64,000 nucleotides of DNA. Source: Vibrio sp. CB1-14 (GTDB lineage Bacteria > Pseudomonadota > Gammaproteobacteria > Enterobacterales > Vibrionaceae). Position 1 is the stretch's first letter; every line of letters begins with the position of its first letter. Location: contig NZ_CP115920.1 in the NCBI RefSeq assembly GCF_040412085.2, positions 3,100,001 to 3,164,000 on the forward strand, written 5' to 3'. This document shows positions 30,068 to 40,333 of this stretch, piece after piece. The position numbers and the translations under genes are program-made. The notes beneath the pieces were generated by a model that saw only the letters and a list, made by a program, of their open reading frames with translations, was not told the origin of the DNA and did not search any database.

Positions 30068-31776
30068 TGTAAGGCCTCCTGCGGCTCATCAATGTTTAAC
30101 CTTGGTTCCTTTAACGTGGATGCGCTTAATGTTGGCGCATCAGTTTGTGTCATCAATTCAAGCTTTTTCAGTGTATTGCGCCCTGCAATGCCGTCTACAT
30201 CCATCTTTTGCCAACGTTGGAACAGCTCCACTTTTCGCTCTAAGGCTTTATCAAACACATCGCTTCCGGACGCAGGCTCACCTAAGACTTGAGATAGCTT
30301 GCTGTCCAATATAGCGACCTGCTCTCCCCGTTGGTTCAAACGCAATGTGGTGTAGATATCACGCTGCCAAATTGAGTAGTACTCACCTGTCCACAAAGCT
30401 TCTAACCAACTCTTTGACATCACAATACGCTCGCGACCATTGAGGACTTCCACCTCATCGCCTCTGACACGATAAAGCACCACATAGCTTTCATCGCCCA
30501 AGTGATACAGCGGCATTACCACAGGCAAATTCTGCTCTATGATTTGTCCTAAAGTGCCAAGATATTTCTGACATTGGAATAAACTGTTTGCACCTGACTC
30601 ACACATGCCATCTAGCACACCTGCTTGGTAGCCCCATACCGCGTAAAGCTCTTGGATAGCCGCAATCTTGTCATCACGCGCAAACAGCGATTGTAGCAGC
30701 TCTACTGGATAGTCAGTTTGAGTACGAAGGTTCTGAACTACGGACGCGGGAACAGGCTCGGTGATTGCTGCTGGCTGAGAAACTGCACTCTCGCTGGCAA
30801 CTTGCTGCGTTTTGGTTAGTAACATAGTTTGTTGAGCCCATGACAGTGCATCGGCGCCCTTCCAGTAGAGCCCGGCAGCAACGCTAACACCCAGCAGTGC
30901 GGGAAGTGCATAGCGGCTAATAGCTTGTCGCAGCTCAGATTCTTGCGCGCTGTTGCCTACCCCTGGCGCTTGAAACGACAGAATATCCTCACACGCTTTT
31001 TGAGCCGTCGATTTCGAGACGCGCTTTTCACCCGAGTGGTAGGCGTATTGCAGCGCCTTATCACTAATGAGGTTAATCAATCGAGGGATACCTTGACTCG
31101 CTTTATTGATCACCGCCACTGCAGATTTACTGAACAGCGATGCGTCGCCACCTGCGGTAGATAAGCGAAATTCAATATATTGGCGCGTCTCACCTTCAGA
31201 TAGTGGCAAGAGATGGTAACGCCCGGTAATACGCTGCGCGAGCTGACGAAGCTGCGTAGTTCGCAGTTTCTGTTGCAACTCTGGCTGACCGATAAGAAGT
31301 ACCTTAAGCAGCTTACGGTCATCCGTTTCTAAATTCGTAAGCAGACGAAGCTGCTCAAGCACTTCTGCCGATAGATGCTGCGCTTCATCAATGACCACCA
31401 ATGTGTTGATGCCCAGCTGCTCATTGTGCTGCAAGTAGTGGTAGATAGCTTGGCTCAACTGCTTTAGGGAGGCTTGCGGCGGATAGTCGATGGAAAACTC
31501 ATCGCAAATGGCCTCAAGGAGATCTTGGCTAGAAAAAGTGGGATTAAGGATCAGTCCCGACGCGGTTTTATCATCTAACGACGCCAGCATGGCTTTCGCC
31601 ACTGTGGTTTTTCCGGTACCGACTTCGCCTGTGAGCATAGCAAAACCGCCGCCTTGCCCAAGTCCGGCTTGCAGATGCTGCATCGCTTCACGATGGCGCT
31701 GACTCAAAAACAAGTAGCGTGAGCTAGGTACAATCGAGAACGGCACTTCTCGAAAACCAAAATAATCCTTATACAT
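30064..31776 (-). CDS. gspA: Type II secretion AAA ATPase GspA (ExeA)
   Basis: 570 aa. An N-terminal AAA domain of the ExeA type starts MYKDYFGFREVPFSIVPSS; Walker A GEVGTGKTT is at 50-58 and Walker B LVVIDEAQ at 126-133. One membrane span follows at about 290-310 (ALPALLGVSVAAGLYW). The periplasmic part ends in a peptidoglycan-binding domain (about 490-545: LFQRWQKMDVDGIAGRNTL). With GspB it forms the complex that lets the secretin assemble through the wall. It is divergent from cca with an 85-bp gap. Confidence 0.92.
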   Translation of the reverse strand: MYKDYFGFREVPFSIVPSSRYLFLSQRHREAMQHLQAGLGQGGGFAMLTGEVGTGKTTVAKAMLASLDDKTASGLILNPTFSSQDLLEAICDEFSIDYPPQASLKQLSQAIYHYLQHNEQLGINTLVVIDEAQHLSAEVLEQLRLLTNLETDDRKLLKVLLIGQPELQQKLRTTQLRQLAQRITGRYHLLPLSEGETRQYIEFRLSTAGGDASLFSKSAVAVINKASQGIPRLINLISDKALQYAYHSGEKRVSKSTAQKACEDILSFQAPGVGNSAQESELRQAISRYALPALLGVSVAAGLYWKGADALSWAQQTMLLTKTQQVASESAVSQPAAITEPVPASVVQNLRTQTDYPVELLQSLFARDDKIAAIQELYAVWGYQAGVLDGMCESGANSLFQCQKYLGTLGQIIEQNLPVVMPLYHLGDESYVVLYRVRGDEVEVLNGRERIVMSKSWLEALWTGEYYSIWQRDIYTTLRLNQRGEQVAILDSKLSQVLGEPASGSDVFDKALERKVELFQRWQKMDVDGIAGRNTLKKLELMTQTDAPTLSASTLKEPRLNIDEPQEALQ

Positions 31777-31861
31777 GGGTTAACCTTACAATATCAGTCA
31801 AAGCAAAGTACCATTGGCACACAGGAATGCCAACGGCTAAGTAGTAAAAAGGGGAGCCAAT

Positions 31862-33097
31862 TTGCAAGTCTATCTTGTTGGGGGCGCAGTACGCGACCAG
31901 TTGCTTAACATTGAAGTCTATGACAAAGATTGGGTCGTGGTTGGTGCCACACCTGAGCAAATGTTGACACAAGGCTACCAAGCGGTTGGCAAAGAGTTTC
32001 CGGTTTTTCTTCACCCAAAAACCAAACAAGAACACGCACTAGCCCGCACTGAGCGTAAGTCTGGCAATGGTTACACTGGTTTTGAATGCTTTTCATCACC
32101 CGATGTGACGCTAGAGCAAGATCTGATGCGCCGCGATCTCACCATCAACGCCATCGCTCAAGATGATCAGGGTAATCTTATCGACCCCTATCATGGCCAA
32201 GCCGATTTAGAACAACGCGTGCTAAGGCATGTCTCTCCTGCATTTAGTGAAGATCCGCTGCGTGTATTGCGAGTGGCACGATTCGCAGCCAAACTGGCGC
32301 ACCTCGGCTTTCACGTCGCTCCTGAGACTATGGCGCTGATGCAAGAAATGGTTGAACAAGGTGAACTGGCGTATCTGACCGCCGAGCGCGTGTGGCAAGA
32401 ATGGCATAAATCTCTCACGACCTCGTCTCCGGAGGTTTTTCTCGACATTCTGCATCAATGTGGCGCGCTCAAGGTGGTGCTTCCAGAACTAGACGCACTA
32501 TTTGGCGTCCCACAACCAGAACAATGGCATCCAGAAATCGACACCGGCATTCACACCCTTATGGTGGCTAAGCAAGCCGCCAAGTTGAGTGAACAAACAA
32601 CGGTTCGATTCGCCGCTCAGGTGCATGATTTAGGTAAAGCGCTAACCCCAAAAGAGGAATGGCCAAGCCACAAACTGCATACCCACACTGGCCAGAAAGT
32701 GATTAAAGCGCTGTGCGCGCGAGTGCGAGTTCCGAATGACTATCGCGACTTGGCGCTAGCGGTCTGTGCCCAGCACTCCAATGTCCACCGTGCCTTTGAA
32801 CTCAAGCCAAGCACGTTCGTGAAGATTTTCGCCAAGCTGGATGTGTGGCGAAAGCCAGAAAAGCTAGAGCACGTTCTACTGTGCTGCCAAGCGGATCATC
32901 AGGGAAGAAAAGGACTCGAGAATGAAGCCTACCCGCAAGCGGCGCGCTTCAGGCTTGCCTACCAAGCCGCCATTAATGTGGATGTACAATCCATCATTGG
33001 CGATGGCTTTAAAGGTAAGGCGATAAAAGAAGAGCTCGACAAACGCCGAGCTCAAGCAATAGAACAGGTTCTAACTCATCAGCAAGAAGGCAAATAG
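31862..33097 (+). CDS. cca: CCA-adding tRNA nucleotidyltransferase with HD domain
   Basis: 411 aa starting at a TTG (31862). The choice is well supported: AGGGGAG lies just upstream, and the frame opens straight into the family start [15 protein letters not shown]. The nucleotidyltransferase site is the DxD in [15 protein letters not shown] and ERVWQEW follow. The C-terminal HD domain has QVHDLGKA and a His-rich segment (SHKLHTHTG), as in E. coli-type Cca with phosphatase and phosphodiesterase activity. It adds and repairs the 3' CCA of tRNAs. Its last 27 bp overlap the end of convergent uppP. Confidence 0.95.
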   Translation: MQVYLVGGAVRDQLLNIEVYDKDWVVVGATPEQMLTQGYQAVGKEFPVFLHPKTKQEHALARTERKSGNGYTGFECFSSPDVTLEQDLMRRDLTINAIAQDDQGNLIDPYHGQADLEQRVLRHVSPAFSEDPLRVLRVARFAAKLAHLGFHVAPETMALMQEMVEQGELAYLTAERVWQEWHKSLTTSSPEVFLDILHQCGALKVVLPELDALFGVPQPEQWHPEIDTGIHTLMVAKQAAKLSEQTTVRFAAQVHDLGKALTPKEEWPSHKLHTHTGQKVIKALCARVRVPNDYRDLALAVCAQHSNVHRAFELKPSTFVKIFAKLDVWRKPEKLEHVLLCCQADHQGRKGLENEAYPQAARFRLAYQAAINVDVQSIIGDGFKGKAIKEELDKRRAQAIEQVLTHQQEGK

Positions 33098-33874
33098 ACC
33101 GAAACCTAGAATCAATCGATAGATCACAAACGGTGTCATGCCCATGCGTGAAATCAGCTTCAGGAAGAAGTGAATGCAGATGTAGGCACTCACAAATGAC
33201 ACCGCAATGCCAGTAAGCAAGAAGCCAACATGGATAGGCTCAGTGCCAGTCGCCAGCTTAAGGCCTAGGTACGCGCCCGCCAATGTAATGATTGGGATTG
33301 ACATCAAGAATGAGAAACGCGCTGCGGCTTCACGCGTAAAGCCAAGATAAAGCGCTGCAGTAATGGTTGCGCCAGAGCGTGACGTGCCCGGAATAATCGC
33401 CATCGCTTGTGCTAGACCAATAAACAAAGCTTTTTTCCAGCCCGCTTGATACTCGTCATCCGCTAGCTTGGCGTTTTTATCCACCCACCAAAGCAGTAAA
33501 CCAAATACGATCGTCGTGGTCGCAATGACATAGGCACTGCGCAGATAAAGCTCAATGATGTCTTTCATCAGTAAACCAAAGATACAGGCGGGAATCGTCG
33601 CTAGTACGATCATCCACGCCAACTTGGCTTCTTTGCTGCGCTCACCCTTGAAAATCGAACCAAACAGGGCGCTGAATAAGGTCACTACTTCCTTACGGAA
33701 ATAGATCACCACTGCGGCCAACGTGCCCACGTGTACGGCGACATCAAAGGCTAACCCTTGATCTTCCCAGCCCAAAATGGCGGAAGGCAAAATCAAGTGA
33801 GCCGAGCTAGAGATAGGCAAGAATTCGGTAAACCCTTGCACCAGTGCCAAAATAAAGGCTTCAAAATAACTCAT
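33071..33874 (-). CDS. uppP: Undecaprenyl-diphosphate phosphatase UppP (BacA)
   Basis: 267 aa, with seven to eight membrane spans. The two family motifs are present: [15 protein letters not shown] (14-28) and [10 protein letters not shown] (about 160-169), holding the catalytic Glu, Ser and Arg. It dephosphorylates undecaprenyl diphosphate so the lipid carrier can be reused for peptidoglycan and surface polysaccharides, and gives bacitracin tolerance. It follows folK by 16 bp in a folB-folK-uppP run and overlaps the end of cca on the other strand. Confidence 0.96.
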   Translation of the reverse strand: MSYFEAFILALVQGFTEFLPISSSAHLILPSAILGWEDQGLAFDVAVHVGTLAAVVIYFRKEVVTLFSALFGSIFKGERSKEAKLAWMIVLATIPACIFGLLMKDIIELYLRSAYVIATTTIVFGLLLWWVDKNAKLADDEYQAGWKKALFIGLAQAMAIIPGTSRSGATITAALYLGFTREAAARFSFLMSIPIITLAGAYLGLKLATGTEPIHVGFLLTGIAVSFVSAYICIHFFLKLISRMGMTPFVIYRLILGFGLFAFLLMS

Positions 33875-33890
33875 GTTTAACTACTACCAA

Positions 33891-34373
33891 CTAAAATTGA
33901 AAATCGATTCTTTTCAGCGAGTCCACATCAGACATGGTCTCTAAGATCTGTTTTATGGTTCGTCCGTCTTGAGGAATCACCAACTGCGGGTCGAGATCAT
34001 ACAGCGGCTGTGTGACAAAGGAATATTTAAATATATCTTCGCGAGGTAACAGCGGTTTTTTTTGTGAGATTTCTTTTCCGTACAACAATATATCCAGATC
34101 GAGCGTTCGATCTTGAAACTTTGCCGCATCAGCAGCGCGCCCCCACTTCACTTCAATATCTTTTAGCGCTGAAGACAATTCATCAAGGGCAAGCTCGGTA
34201 TCGAGCCTCGCGACCATATTGAAAAACTCATTGCCCTCAAAACCAAACGACTCACACGCGTACACAGGCGACAACGCTAAGTTAACGCCAATAGTATTTA
34301 ACTCTTGGTATGCCGCTTTGATGTGTTTCTCGCGCTCCACATTGGTGCCAATGCCAATGTAGGTAGTGATCAT
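33891..34373 (-). CDS. folK: HPPK-family pyrophosphokinase (FolK)
   Basis: 160 aa, the usual length for 6-hydroxymethyl-7,8-dihydropterin pyrophosphokinase. IGIGTNVEREKHI at the N-terminus and RTLDLDILLYG (about 88-98) carry the ATP and Mg-binding Asp pair. The usual Gly-Pro before the Arg reads Gln-Asp here. The reaction transfers pyrophosphate from ATP to the pterin in folate synthesis. Its start overlaps the folB stop by 4 bp. Vibrios also carry a folK beside panC, so this may be a second copy. Confidence 0.85.
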   Translation of the reverse strand: MITTYIGIGTNVEREKHIKAAYQELNTIGVNLALSPVYACESFGFEGNEFFNMVARLDTELALDELSSALKDIEVKWGRAADAAKFQDRTLDLDILLYGKEISQKKPLLPREDIFKYSFVTQPLYDLDPQLVIPQDGRTIKQILETMSDVDSLKRIDFQF

Positions 34374-34729
34374 GCCTGACCTCGTTCAATCACTACGCCA
34401 ACGCCTTTCGCTTGTGGCACTGCACCAGGTTTCGCCAAGCGGATTTTGACCCATGGCACATTGAATTGCTTTTGGATAATGGCAGCGACTTCTTCCGCTA
34501 CACGCTCAACCAGCAAAAAGCGGCCATTTTCAATGTGATTCAACACCGCTTCGCTCACTTTGGAGTAATCTAAAGCATCGGCAACGTCATCGCTTTTGCC
34601 TGCTGGCGCATTGTCGTGTGCCATCTCAATATCAAGAATAAGCTTTTGTTTAATCTCTTGTTCCCAGTCATACACCCCAATGGTAGTGATCACTTCGAGC
34701 TGCTCAATGAATACTTTATCCAATGCCAT
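34370..34729 (-). CDS. folB: Dihydroneopterin aldolase FolB
   Basis: 119 aa from the ATG at 34729, chosen for its AAGGAC ribosome site and match to the family start (MALDKVFIEQLEVITTIGVYDWEQ); a further in-frame Met at 34762 is unsupported. The GVYDWEQ segment (substrate Glu) and VKIRLAKPGAV (catalytic Lys) are present. It converts dihydroneopterin to 6-hydroxymethyl-dihydropterin, the substrate of the overlapping folK. It is divergent from plsY. Confidence 0.93.
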   Translation of the reverse strand: MALDKVFIEQLEVITTIGVYDWEQEIKQKLILDIEMAHDNAPAGKSDDVADALDYSKVSEAVLNHIENGRFLLVERVAEEVAAIIQKQFNVPWVKIRLAKPGAVPQAKGVGVVIERGQA

Positions 34730-34835
34730 GATTTGTCCTTTGATTAGAGGTCGGATACCCATTTGTCGGGAAAAAACGTACTATTTTCGTTATGATATCA
34801 GTCCCTATGGATAATTTCTTGCGAAAAGGACACCC

Positions 34836-35432
34836 ATGACACTAATAGCACTTGCTATGATCATCGCAGCATACTTACTCGGCTCTGTGTCGAGCGCCGT
34901 GTTGATCTGTCGTCTACTGCGCCTTCCTGATCCAAGAACGGTCGGTTCTAATAACCCGGGCGCGACCAATGTCCTGCGCACCGGCGGCAAAGGCGCAGCA
35001 CTCTCCGTTTTGCTGTGTGACATGCTCAAAGGCACCATTCCTGTTTGGGCAGGTTACTACTTAGGAATCGATGCAGTAGTACTTGGCGTGATTGCCATTG
35101 CCGCTTGTCTTGGGCATATGTACCCACTGTTTTTCCACTTCAAAGGTGGCAAAGGGGTAGCGACAGCACTTGGCGCTATTGCTCCGATAGGTTGGGATCT
35201 CACCGGCCTAATTACCGGAACCTGGCTGTTGGTTGCGGTTTTATTTCGCTACTCCTCTCTCGCGGCCATCGTAACGGTACTTATGGCGCCAGTTTACACT
35301 TGGATGGCACGCCCTTTATTTACTCTACCTGTTGCGATGTTGAGTTGTCTTATTCTGCTCAGGCACCATCAGAATATTCGCAGGTTGGTTGAAGGCACAG
35401 AGCCGAAGCTAGGTAAGAAGAAAACGTCGTAG
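34836..35432 (+). CDS. plsY: Glycerol-3-phosphate acyltransferase PlsY
   Basis: 198 aa with five membrane spans. The three PlsY motifs are visible: [16 protein letters not shown] ([16 protein letters not shown], about 38-53), [17 protein letters not shown] (about 97-113) and the later basic loop ending [10 protein letters not shown]. It transfers the acyl group from acyl-phosphate to glycerol-3-phosphate in the first step of phospholipid synthesis. An AAAAGGA ribosome site precedes the ATG. It is divergent from folB, the common arrangement (ygiH/folB) in gamma-proteobacteria. Confidence 0.96.
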   Translation: MTLIALAMIIAAYLLGSVSSAVLICRLLRLPDPRTVGSNNPGATNVLRTGGKGAALSVLLCDMLKGTIPVWAGYYLGIDAVVLGVIAIAACLGHMYPLFFHFKGGKGVATALGAIAPIGWDLTGLITGTWLLVAVLFRYSSLAAIVTVLMAPVYTWMARPLFTLPVAMLSCLILLRHHQNIRRLVEGTEPKLGKKKTS

Positions 35433-35446
35433 CGTTCCACTTTCAA

Positions 35447-35475
35447 AAAAAGAGCAGCCTGTGGCTGCTCTTTTA
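35447..35475. terminator. Bidirectional terminator between plsY and the hydrolase gene
   Basis: A 9-bp stem (AGAGCAGCC/GGCTGCTCT, loop TGT) flanked by A6 and T4 lies between the two convergent stops. Confidence 0.9.
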
Positions 35476-35492
35476 GTATTTGTAGATAGCCA

Positions 35493-36305
35493 CTAGGCAT
35501 GCTGCGATAAAAACTCTGTCAACATCGCCGTCACGTAGTCAGGTTGCTCTAGATTACTGATGTGCCCTGCTGACGGGATCACGTTGATCGAACTGCCTGT
35601 GATCAGATCATTCATCAAGTATGACTCAAGCACTGGACGAGGTTTATCCTCAGCGCCTACTGCGATCAATGTCGGTAGTGCGAACTTTTCAATGTCATCA
35701 CACAAATCGCGGCGACCGAATACCATGCGACCGATTCGTGCCACTTGTTCTGCCTGCTCACCAGACAGAGCAGCCAGCTTAGCTTCAAAGCTCGCGACAA
35801 GTTCCGGATTATCCTGCGTAGCATTACTGGCGAAGAACAGAGGAACGACCGCCTCTACAATTGGAGCGGGTACCATTTTAAGCTCAGCAATCGTGGCCAG
35901 CATTGAGAAGTATTTGGCGTGCGCTACTTCTGGCTCCAGACCAACAAACGTATCCATCAGCACCAAACTTTTGACTCGTGCCGGTGCTAATGCTGTGAGC
36001 TCTGAGCCCCACATACCACCAACCGATAGGCCAACAATTGAAAATGTTTCAATACCAAGATCATCCATCAAAGCAAGCAGGTGCTTTGCATAATCCGTAA
36101 GATTACCCATTGACGCAGGTGCTGCTTGCGACTCTCCGTGAGCCCATAAATCAGGAACAATACAGCGATAGTGCTGGCTAAGCGCGTCAATTTGCGGCTG
36201 CCACATCTGGCTGTCCCACAAATAACTGTGGCCTAACAGAATAACCGGGCCTTCGCCGACATCCTGATACGCCATAACTTGTCCTTCAATCGTAAATTGC
36301 TTCAT
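35493..36305 (-). CDS. Alpha/beta hydrolase
   Basis: 270 aa of the alpha/beta-hydrolase fold. The oxyanion region LLGHSYLWDSQMW (23-35), the nucleophile elbow GLSVGG with Ser94, the acid AVGAEDKPRP and the His in SAGHISNLEQP make a complete catalytic triad. There is no signal peptide, so it is cytoplasmic. The closest general relatives are 3-oxoadipate enol-lactonase or esterase-like proteins, but the substrate cannot be read from the sequence. It stands alone between plsY and tsaD. Confidence 0.85.
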   Translation of the reverse strand: MKQFTIEGQVMAYQDVGEGPVILLGHSYLWDSQMWQPQIDALSQHYRCIVPDLWAHGESQAAPASMGNLTDYAKHLLALMDDLGIETFSIVGLSVGGMWGSELTALAPARVKSLVLMDTFVGLEPEVAHAKYFSMLATIAELKMVPAPIVEAVVPLFFASNATQDNPELVASFEAKLAALSGEQAEQVARIGRMVFGRRDLCDDIEKFALPTLIAVGAEDKPRPVLESYLMNDLITGSSINVIPSAGHISNLEQPDYVTAMLTEFLSQHA

Positions 36306-36408
36306 GTCACTCTATTCCCTAATCAATAATAACCAATACGTTGCTAACCCAGACTCTAGCACGGTCTGTCAGTCACAGACTTTAGGAGTTTTGTGAAAAA
36401 ATGTCATT

Positions 36409-36433
36409 AAAAAAGGCCACTTACGTGACCTTT
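36409..36433 (-). terminator. tsaD terminator
   Basis: On the minus strand a 9-bp stem (AAAGGTCAC/GTGGCCTTT with one wobble, loop GTAA) is followed by T-rich sequence just after the tsaD stop. Confidence 0.75.
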
Positions 36434-36437
36434 ATGG

Positions 36438-37457
36438 TTAGCCTTTGATCGGGCTTAGCTGATCAATCGGCCAGCGTGGTGTCGCCTCTACCGAAAGCTC
36501 AGCGGCTTCACCATTTTTCAAACGCTGCATACCCGCATAGGCAATCATTGCACCATTGTCAGTACAAAACTCGGTACGTGGGTAGTAGACTTCACCGCCC
36601 ATCTTGTTGGCTAACGCTTCTAGCTCTTTACGCAAGAAACGGTTAGCACTCACGCCACCAGCAATCACGATGCGTTTCATACCGGTTTGCTTAAGTGCGC
36701 GCTTACACTTGATCGCTAACGTCTCACATACCGCTTCTTGGAACGCATAAGCGATATCAGCACGAGTTTGCTCACTATCATCGTTGGCAGCAATGGTATT
36801 TGCGGCAAACGTCTTAAGACCGGAGAAGCTCATGTCTAGGCCGGGACGATCCGTCATCGGGCGCGGGAACTTAAATCGGCCAGGTGTGCCTTTGTCCGCA
36901 AGCTTAGACAGCAGCGGACCTCCTGGGTAATCCAGCCCCATCAGTTTTGCCGTTTTATCAAACGCTTCACCTGCCGCATCATCAATAGACTCACCAAGGA
37001 TCTGATACTCACCGATGCCTTTCACTTCAACGATCATGCTGTGACCACCAGACACCAATAGAGCTACAAATGGGAATGGCGGTGGATTGTCTTCTAGCAT
37101 AGGGGCTAAAAGGTGGCCTTCCATATGGTGAACCGGTACCGCAGGCACACCCCAAGCGTAAGCGATGCTGCGGCCGATTGTCGTACCCACTAATAATGCT
37201 CCAACCAAACCCGGACCTGCGGTATACGCCACGCCATCGATGTCTTTAGGAGTAAGATCCGCGTCCGCAAGTGCTTTTTTGATCAACGGGATCGTTTTTT
37301 TCACGTGATCGCGTGATGCTAATTCAGGAACCACACCGCCGTAATCCGCGTGCAGTTTTACCTGGCTGTAAAGTTGATGAGATAGCAGTCCCTTCTCATC
37401 GTCATAGATTGCGATGCCAGTTTCATCACAAGAGGTTTCAATACCTAGAATGCGCAT
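36438..37457 (-). CDS. tsaD: tRNA N6-threonylcarbamoyladenosine transferase TsaD
   Basis: 339 aa. The Kae1/TsaD signatures are intact: [17 protein letters not shown] at the N-terminus, metal ligands [10 protein letters not shown] (about 109-118), LLVSGGHSM and [19 protein letters not shown] sequence ([14 protein letters not shown]). With TsaB, TsaC and TsaE it puts threonylcarbamoyl on A37 of tRNAs that read ANN codons. It is divergent from rpsU across a 241-bp gap, the classic arrangement at the macromolecular synthesis operon. Confidence 0.97.
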   Translation of the reverse strand: MRILGIETSCDETGIAIYDDEKGLLSHQLYSQVKLHADYGGVVPELASRDHVKKTIPLIKKALADADLTPKDIDGVAYTAGPGLVGALLVGTTIGRSIAYAWGVPAVPVHHMEGHLLAPMLEDNPPPFPFVALLVSGGHSMIVEVKGIGEYQILGESIDDAAGEAFDKTAKLMGLDYPGGPLLSKLADKGTPGRFKFPRPMTDRPGLDMSFSGLKTFAANTIAANDDSEQTRADIAYAFQEAVCETLAIKCKRALKQTGMKRIVIAGGVSANRFLRKELEALANKMGGEVYYPRTEFCTDNGAMIAYAGMQRLKNGEAAELSVEATPRWPIDQLSPIKG

Positions 37458-37698
37458 ATTGTTCTCGACTTATTTCGAAATTGGCGCAATATTACCGCGT
37501 CATGGGCTCGCAAACAAATTTTGTACAAGAGATAGGCGACAAAGTACTTTACAAAGCCCTAGCGATCGGATTAAAATTCCGCACCATTTTTGATCTAGCT
37601 GGTTTTACGCTTAGAACAAAGGGCTCAAGCATGAACTCTTAGTACTAACCAAAAAGCGCCAGCATTAATGAACAGTTAACCCCTGAGGTGAAAGGCAT

Positions 37699-37914
37699 AT
37701 GCCAGTAGTTAAAGTACGTGAAAACGAACCGTTCGACGTTGCACTACGTCGTTTCAAGCGCTCTTGCGAAAAAGCAGGTATCCTTTCTGAAGTGCGTCGT
37801 CGTGAGCACTATGAAAAACCAACTACAGTTCGCAAACGCGCTAAAGCAGCAGCTCAAAAGCGTCACGCTAAGAAGCTAGCTCGCGAAAACGCTCGTCGCG
37901 TTCGCCTGTACTAA
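37699..37914 (+). CDS. rpsU: 30S ribosomal protein S21
   Basis: 71 aa, very basic, matching S21: [20 protein letters not shown] and a tail rich in Arg, Lys and Ala. S21 sits by the anti-Shine-Dalgarno end of 16S rRNA and is needed for initiation. A GAGGTG ribosome site precedes the ATG. It is the first gene of rpsU-yqeY-dnaG-rpoD. Confidence 0.98.
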
Positions 37915-37941
37915 TAACTAGGTCCCAATAGGATTTTAGTT

Positions 37942-38385
37942 ATGGCTCTGATTGATAAACTCAAAGACGAGCAAAAATTAGCGATGAAAGCCAAGGACAA
38001 ATTGCGCCTTGGTACTATTCGTTTAGCCTTAGCAGCCGTCAAGCAACGTGAAGTCGACGAACAGATTACTCTGGGCGACGATGACATTCTTGCTGTGCTG
38101 ACTAAAATGGTTAAACAGCGTCGCGATTCTGTCACGCAATTTGAAGCAGCAGGTCGTCAGGATCTCGCTGATGCTGAGCAAGCTGAAATTGCCGTACTTG
38201 AGGATTTTATGCCTCAACCACTGACCGATGATGAAGTTGCAGCACTAATCGATAGTGCCATTACCGAATCTGGTGCAGCGGGCATGCAAGACATGGGTAA
38301 GGTAATGGGCGTGCTTAAGCCTCAAATTCAAGGCCGTGCAGATATGGGTAAGGTAAGTGGTCTAGTTCGCGCTAAACTCGCTTAA
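37942..38385 (+). CDS. yqeY: GatB/YqeY domain protein
   Basis: 147 aa, a stand-alone YqeY domain: N-terminal helical part (MALIDKLKDEQKLAMKAKDK) and the C-terminal segment GAAGMQDMGKVMGVLKPQIQ, then ADMGKVSGLVRAKL. The domain resembles the tRNA-binding tail of GatB, but its own role is uncertain. It lies 27 bp after rpsU and before the dnaG attenuator, an insertion in the operon compared with E. coli and common in Vibrio. Confidence 0.9.
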   Translation: MALIDKLKDEQKLAMKAKDKLRLGTIRLALAAVKQREVDEQITLGDDDILAVLTKMVKQRRDSVTQFEAAGRQDLADAEQAEIAVLEDFMPQPLTDDEVAALIDSAITESGAAGMQDMGKVMGVLKPQIQGRADMGKVSGLVRAKLA

Positions 38386-38404
38386 CCGCCCAACCAAATT
38401 GCAG

Positions 38405-38442
38405 CAAGCCGTGCTATCCTTTGGAACGCACGGCTTGTTTGT
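38405..38442 (+). terminator. Attenuator/terminator before dnaG
   Basis: A perfect 10-bp stem (CAAGCCGTGC/GCACGGCTTG, 13-base loop) is followed by TTTGT. It stands inside the operon between yqeY and dnaG, where E. coli has a partial terminator that keeps primase low relative to S21. Confidence 0.75.
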
Positions 38443-38466
38443 ATCTCTCTCTTGTAAAAAGGTTTT

Positions 38467-40233
38467 ATGGCAGGAAAAATCCCTCGTAGCTTCATTGATG
38501 ACCTTCTCGCTCGACTTGATATTGTCGACGTCATTGACACGCGCGTAAAACTAAAAAAACAAGGCAAGAACTACGGTGCTTGCTGTCCTTTCCACAACGA
38601 AAAGACCCCTTCTTTCAGCGTCAGCCAAGAGAAACAGTTCTACCATTGCTTTGGCTGTGGTGTGCATGGCAACGCCATCGACTTTCTCATGGAGTACGAA
38701 CGTCTCGAGTTCGTTGAAGCTATTGAAGAGCTGGCATCATCGTTGGGTTTGGATGTTCCAAGAGAGCAGCAAAGTGGACAACCGGGTAATTTCTCCAAAG
38801 GGCCTACCGCCAATAGCGAACAAAAACGATCTTTGTATGATCTAATGGGAACGATCGGTCAGTACTATCGCGATCAACTTAAAGTTTCCACCAATAAAGT
38901 CGCTATAGAGTATCTGAAAGGCCGCGGGCTCTCTGGAGAGATTGTCCAAAAGTTTGGTATCGGCTACGTCGCTGACGAATGGGACAGTGTACGTAAAAAC
39001 TTTGGTCAGCAAAAAGCGACGCAAGACATGCTAGTGTCCGGCGGCATGCTGATTGAAAACGACAAGGGGAATCGTTATGACCGTTTTCGCGGTCGTATTA
39101 TGTTCCCGATCCGTGACCGACGCGGACGAGTGATTGGATTTGGTGGGCGCGTTTTAGGTGACGGCACACCAAAGTACCTCAACTCACCAGAAACACCGAT
39201 CTTTCATAAAGGCAAAGAGCTTTATGGACTCTATGAGGTACTGCAAGCATATCGCGAGCCGCCTCAGGTTTTAGTTGTCGAAGGCTATATGGATGTAGTC
39301 GCTCTAGCCCAGTATGGCGTTGATTATTCTGTCGCCTCACTCGGTACATCGACCACAGGCGATCACCTTCAAGTTCTGTTTCGCCAAACCAGCACCGTAG
39401 TGTGTTGTTACGATGGTGACCGAGCGGGTCGTGATGCCGCTTGGCGTGCAATGGAAAATGCATTGCCCTACCTCAATGATGGTAGGCAATTGAAGTTCAT
39501 GTTCCTACCGGATGGGGAGGATCCTGACTCATTCATTCGCCAACATGGCAAAGACGCGTTTGAAACAGCAGTGCAAAACTCGATGCCTCTGTCAGAGTTT
39601 ATGTTCACCTCACTGATGCAGCAGGTGGATACCCGAACCAAAGAGGGCATGGCAAAGCTCAGCACGTTAGCGGTGCCACTTATCGACAAAGTGCCTGGTG
39701 GTACATTGCGACTATACTTGAGAGAGCTGCTCGGCCGTAAGTTGGGCTTGGTTGATGAAAGGCAGCTTCAACAGCTTATTGACAAGCAAGGTCGGCAAGA
39801 AACGCGAGCTCAGCCTCATAAAGAAATCAAACGCACACCAATGCGTGAAGTCATCGCTCTACTTTTGCAAAATCCGAGCTATGCTGAAATGGTACCTGAT
39901 TTGTCCACAGTGAGAGACTTATCACTGCCTGGACTTAATTTATTTGTGGAAGTGGTTGATAAATGTCAAGCACATCCCCATATGACTACAGGCCAGCTAT
40001 TAGAACAATGGCGTGGAAGTAGTAATGAGGCACTTCTGTCTCGTCTCGCAAGTTGGGTAATTCCACTTGACGATGACAACCAAGAAGACGTATTTATCGA
40101 TTCATTGGACAAAATACTGTCTCAATGCATTGAAAAGCAAATTGAAAACCTGCAGGCCAAAGAAAGAAGTGTCGGCTTATCAGTCGAAGAAAAACGGGAG
40201 CTGCTAGCCTTAATGCTAGACTTAAAAGCGTAA
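38467..40233 (+). CDS. dnaG: DNA primase DnaG
   Basis: 588 aa. The CHC2 zinc ribbon (CCPFHNEKTPSFSV, then YHCFGCGVHG, about 40-65) binds template. The Toprim catalytic core has VVEGYMDVVALAQYG and YDGDRAGRDAAW. The C-terminal helical domain that contacts DnaB covers the last 150 residues. It makes RNA primers at the fork. The ATG is preceded by AAAAAGG. It lies after an attenuator and 100 bp before rpoD. Confidence 0.98.
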   Translation: MAGKIPRSFIDDLLARLDIVDVIDTRVKLKKQGKNYGACCPFHNEKTPSFSVSQEKQFYHCFGCGVHGNAIDFLMEYERLEFVEAIEELASSLGLDVPREQQSGQPGNFSKGPTANSEQKRSLYDLMGTIGQYYRDQLKVSTNKVAIEYLKGRGLSGEIVQKFGIGYVADEWDSVRKNFGQQKATQDMLVSGGMLIENDKGNRYDRFRGRIMFPIRDRRGRVIGFGGRVLGDGTPKYLNSPETPIFHKGKELYGLYEVLQAYREPPQVLVVEGYMDVVALAQYGVDYSVASLGTSTTGDHLQVLFRQTSTVVCCYDGDRAGRDAAWRAMENALPYLNDGRQLKFMFLPDGEDPDSFIRQHGKDAFETAVQNSMPLSEFMFTSLMQQVDTRTKEGMAKLSTLAVPLIDKVPGGTLRLYLRELLGRKLGLVDERQLQQLIDKQGRQETRAQPHKEIKRTPMREVIALLLQNPSYAEMVPDLSTVRDLSLPGLNLFVEVVDKCQAHPHMTTGQLLEQWRGSSNEALLSRLASWVIPLDDDNQEDVFIDSLDKILSQCIEKQIENLQAKERSVGLSVEEKRELLALMLDLKA

Positions 40234-40333
40234 CCCAATTCAGTTAGTCAGCAACGAATAAATTTGTTAATATTAGTGGTTTGCATTTCGCATACTAAAA
40301 TTCCTTCACCAGATCTTAAGTTGGATATCGTCT

